DNA of 6,778 nucleotides from JAUIHN01 sp964556075 (lineage in GTDB: Bacteria; Patescibacteriota; Saccharimonadia; Saccharimonadales; Saccharimonadaceae): positions 1 to 6,778 of the forward strand of contig CAZKUV010000038.1 in assembly GCA_964556075.1 (NCBI GenBank), given 5' to 3'. Below are positions 4,918-6,778 of this stretch, piece after piece. The position numbers were made by a program, and so were the translations under genes. The notes beneath the pieces were generated by a model. That model made no database searches, was not told the DNA's origin, and worked only from the letters and a program-made list of their open reading frames with translations. How positions within the stretch are numbered: position 1 is the stretch's first letter; every line of letters begins with the position of its first letter.

Positions 4918-6276
4918 CTAGAGCAGCATTTCGATAAGCAAAGTTGCGAGGCCAAAATAGATGGCCATACTTATTACATCACATACAGTAGTGATTAGAG
5001 GTCCTGATGCTACCGCTGGGTCCGCACCAAACTTGCGAACCAATAATGGGACAAACGTACCCGTTAGAGTACCGATAAAAATTGATGCCGCAAGCGCAGT
5101 ACCAGCCACAACACCAATATATAGCTCTTGCTTCCAGGCGACTATAATTCCAGCAAGTACAATTCCGCAGACTAAACTCGTTGTAAGTGCTGTAATTGAT
5201 TCCTTTAAGAAATATCTTCGTAACGATAATCTATTAAGTTTTCCCGTAGCTATACCTCTTACCATTATTGCGAGTGATTGTGTGCCGCTATTTCCAGTCG
5301 TGCCGGCAATGACTGGAATAAATGCCCCCAAGATTGCAACTTTTGCGAGCGTACTCTCAAACTGCCCAATTAGAGTAGCGGTCATCATACCTAAAAATAA
5401 TAAGAGGATTAACCAAGGCAGCCTTTTTCCTGCGCTTAACAGCGCACCGTCAGTCAATTCGACATCGGAGACTGCTGCTAAATGGCTGTAGCTGCTCGCA
5501 GCTACGCGATCAATGAGGTCAACGACGTCATCAACGGTAATTACTCCTACGAGATGACCTTCATAATCTACGACAGGCAGAGCCAGAAAATTATAGTCCC
5601 GCAGCATTCTGGCAGCCTCAATTTTATCGGACATGGCTTGTATTGATAAGACTCGGTCACGCCCAAGTTTGGATACAGGTGTCGACTTATTTGCCAATAC
5701 AAGGTGTTTTAATGAAACTACATTCGAAAGTCGATTATTTTTATCGGTAATATAAACGTAGTAGACTGTTACTGCTTTAGAAGCTTGTTCCTTAATAATT
5801 TCAAGTGCTTCTCCAGCGGTAACTTCCTCTCCAATAGCGACTAATTCAGACGTCATTATACTTCCGGCAGTATTATCACCATAGTGCATTAGCATGCCTA
5901 TCTTATCTGCATGCGCAGGTTTCATAAGGGCAAGTAGCTTGCTTCGCTTTTCTGCCGGTAATAACTTAAGAGTATCGACGGCATTATCAAGATACATACC
6001 GGCTAAGATGTCGGCAGCAAGCTCATCAGCCATTTCGTCCAAAAAGGTTGGACGTCGCTTAGGTTTAATGCTCTCAAAAAGACGGGCGAGTTCTTTTGGA
6101 GTTAAGTAGTTGTAATACTGGGTTCTTGCCCTGCGATCGAGCGCAAAAAGATATTTTGCACGATCGTGGTTATGTAATTTCAGGAATGATTTTCTGAATG
6201 CTTCTTGATCGTCAAGACTCGCTATTGTTGTAAGCTTTCTGAACAGCTTTTGAAAACGATACTTGATTTGCTCCAT
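4918..6276 (-). CDS. mgtE: MgtE-type magnesium channel
   Basis: The product is a homodimeric inner-membrane Mg2+ channel gated by cytoplasmic Mg2+ sensing. From the ATG at 6276 it is 452 aa, close to the about 450 of Thermus MgtE. Residues about 10-125 form the helical N domain. Tandem CBS domains follow, opening with NTAGSIMTSELV (135-146) and closing with GVITVDDVVDLI (244-255), then a connecting plug helix. The C-terminal pore domain has five membrane helices from about 287. Its hallmarks are IPVIAGTTGNSGTQSLAIM (320-338) and DPAVASGPLITTVCD (419-433); D433 matches the pore Asp (D432) of the Thermus protein. A TTG 39 nt upstream (6315) keeps the frame but has no Shine-Dalgarno. The ATG at 6276 fits both the family alignment and the -10 box 7 nt upstream. 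Export of other divalent cations cannot be excluded. It lies downstream of the TrmH-family gene and 37 bp upstream of the DUF2130 operon. Confidence 0.95.
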   Translation of the reverse strand: MEQIKYRFQKLFRKLTTIASLDDQEAFRKSFLKLHNHDRAKYLFALDRRARTQYYNYLTPKELARLFESIKPKRRPTFLDEMADELAADILAGMYLDNAVDTLKLLPAEKRSKLLALMKPAHADKIGMLMHYGDNTAGSIMTSELVAIGEEVTAGEALEIIKEQASKAVTVYYVYITDKNNRLSNVVSLKHLVLANKSTPVSKLGRDRVLSIQAMSDKIEAARMLRDYNFLALPVVDYEGHLVGVITVDDVVDLIDRVAASSYSHLAAVSDVELTDGALLSAGKRLPWLILLLFLGMMTATLIGQFESTLAKVAILGAFIPVIAGTTGNSGTQSLAIMVRGIATGKLNRLSLRRYFLKESITALTTSLVCGIVLAGIIVAWKQELYIGVVAGTALAASIFIGTLTGTFVPLLVRKFGADPAVASGPLITTVCDVISMAIYFGLATLLIEMLL

Positions 6277-6283
6277 GTTACTT

Positions 6284-6289
6284 ACTATA
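6284..6289 (-). promoter_or_regulatory. -10 box placing mgtE on a leaderless transcript
   Basis: Minus-strand TATAGT (6289-6284) is followed by AAGTAAC and the ATG at 6276, so initiation 7 nt downstream would coincide with the start codon. No good -35 is seen at 16-18 nt; TTGAAT is present but at 20 nt. The same TATAGT hexamer serves the DUF2130 operon. There is no Shine-Dalgarno, which agrees with leaderless translation. Confidence 0.42.
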
Positions 6290-6307
6290 CACCGTATAGA
6301 ACGAGTT

Positions 6308-6475
6308 TCATTCAAGAATTAAATCACTCTGTACGAAATTATATCTCATGTAACAACGTAGTATGTGTAGTATTGCGCAAATAGTTCTATGATTAAAATT
6401 ATGACGGCTCTCATCTGCCACTTCTTGAATCGTCGGTAAGCTCTTTACTAAAAGTTGAACATTTCTTTCTTCCAT
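6308..6475 (-). CDS. Possible 55-aa small protein between trmH-like gene and mgtE
   Basis: An ATG at 6475-6473, 8 nt after the TAA of the TrmH-family gene, opens a 55-codon frame ending in TGA at 6310-6308, just before the mgtE promoter. The frame fills nearly the whole 168-bp gap. The product begins MEERNVQLLVKSLPTIQEVA and continues with a His/Asn-rich stretch (RHNFNHRTICAILHILRCYM). It has two cysteines, no signal peptide and no membrane span. I recognise no family, and no Shine-Dalgarno precedes the ATG, so it would depend on coupling to the upstream gene. The gap-filling position favours a real gene; the short length and missing ribosome site count against it. It could equally be a degenerate remnant. 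Confidence 0.35.
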   Translation of the reverse strand: MEERNVQLLVKSLPTIQEVADESRHNFNHRTICAILHILRCYMRYNFVQSDLILE

Positions 6476-6483
6476 GCAGCATC

Positions 6484-6778
6484 TTAATGACGGTTTTGCC
6501 GGAATTGTTCGTATAAACAGACAGCAACCGCTGATGCTACGTTGAGTGACTCAACTACGGTGGATTCAGCTTGAGGAATTGTTAATGTTTCTTTGCATAT
6601 CGATACTAGTTCAGGGGAAATGCCCTGCCCTTCATTACCAAATACCCACCCCACATCCTTTTCAAGATGAATGTTAAACAGTGAACTGCTGGTATTTGCA
6701 AGTGTTGTGCCGTACACAGGGATTCTTGACCTTTCAATAATATCTAAGAGATTTACACCTTCAAACAGGTTTACTTTG
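6484..6778 (-). CDS. SpoU/TrmH-family RNA 2'-O-methyltransferase, N-terminus outside window
   Basis: The C-terminal 98 residues of a SPOUT-class methyltransferase are visible. They show VGWVFGNEGQGISPEL (motif 2, the knotted SAM-binding loop with GNEGxG) and LTIPQAESTVVESLNVASAVAVCLYE (motif 3, with the IP and ESLNVA signatures). These form the trefoil-knot SAM site of enzymes that methylate ribose 2'-OH in tRNA or 23S rRNA. The frame stays open to the right edge (KVNLFEGVNLLDIIERSRIPVYGTTL precedes), so the GTG at 6717 is internal and the catalytic Arg-containing motif 1 lies outside. TrmH (tRNA Gm18), RlmB (23S Gm2251) and TsnR types cannot be told apart here. No terminator follows; the 55-codon ORF starts 8 nt later. 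Confidence 0.93.
   Translation of the reverse strand, partial: KVNLFEGVNLLDIIERSRIPVYGTTLANTSSSLFNIHLEKDVGWVFGNEGQGISPELVSICKETLTIPQAESTVVESLNVASAVAVCLYEQFRQNRH

Noticed and set aside
4961..5491. 176-codon plus-strand frame opposite mgtE
   Set aside because: It is an antisense shadow of the conserved MgtE pore domain and has no start signal.
6484..6717. Complete 77-aa protein starting at GTG 6717
   Set aside because: The frame continues to the window edge with family-like sequence, so GTG is an internal valine.

Overview
The window reads as chromosome of a small-genome, AT-leaning bacterium, plausibly of the Patescibacteria/CPR type (Saccharibacteria-like). This placement is inferred, with roughly even confidence. 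It rests on short intergenic gaps, mixed gene sets on both strands, apparently leaderless genes beside genes with strong Shine-Dalgarno sites, a chromosomal membrane-anchored muramidase, and a slim 5-formyltetrahydrofolate cyclo-ligase-like protein. TGA acts as a normal stop (2444-2446, 1950-1952), so recoded-UGA lineages are unlikely. No phage, insertion sequence, CRISPR array, tRNA or rRNA was seen.

Left part (1-1150): the 3' part of a gene for an HExxH zincin-like protein runs off the left edge. It is followed by an AT-rich gap with inverted repeats. Next comes a compact minus-strand unit (about 1116 down to 780) with an extended -10 promoter (TGCTATAAT), a hairpin at the predicted 5' end, a GC-rich body (about 51% against about 30% in the flanks) and a strong intrinsic terminator. 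The body carries either a structured RNA of about 335 nt or a 73-codon Arg-rich ORF with a good ribosome binding site. I could not match it to any known RNA or protein, and it is the most interesting unexplained element here.

Middle left (1281-2446, plus strand): a two-gene operon joined by an ATGA stop/start overlap. It encodes a membrane-anchored lambda-endolysin-like (GH104-type) muramidase and a short 5-formyltetrahydrofolate cyclo-ligase-like protein.

Middle right (2541-4880, minus strand): a tightly packed three-gene operon in transcription order: a DUF2130 coiled-coil protein with a possible PD-(D/E)xK-like nuclease core, a membrane-anchored CPWC thioredoxin-like protein, and a small cupin. 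An extended -10 element lies just upstream of the first start.

Right part (4918-6778, minus strand): an MgtE magnesium channel, a possible 55-codon ORF, and the C-terminal part of a SpoU/TrmH-family RNA 2'-O-methyltransferase that runs off the right edge. All genes right of 2541 point left, so mgtE and the DUF2130 operon may be read together. However, both mgtE and the DUF2130 gene have their own -10-like TATAGT box 7-10 nt before the ATG and no Shine-Dalgarno, which suggests leaderless or near-leaderless transcripts.
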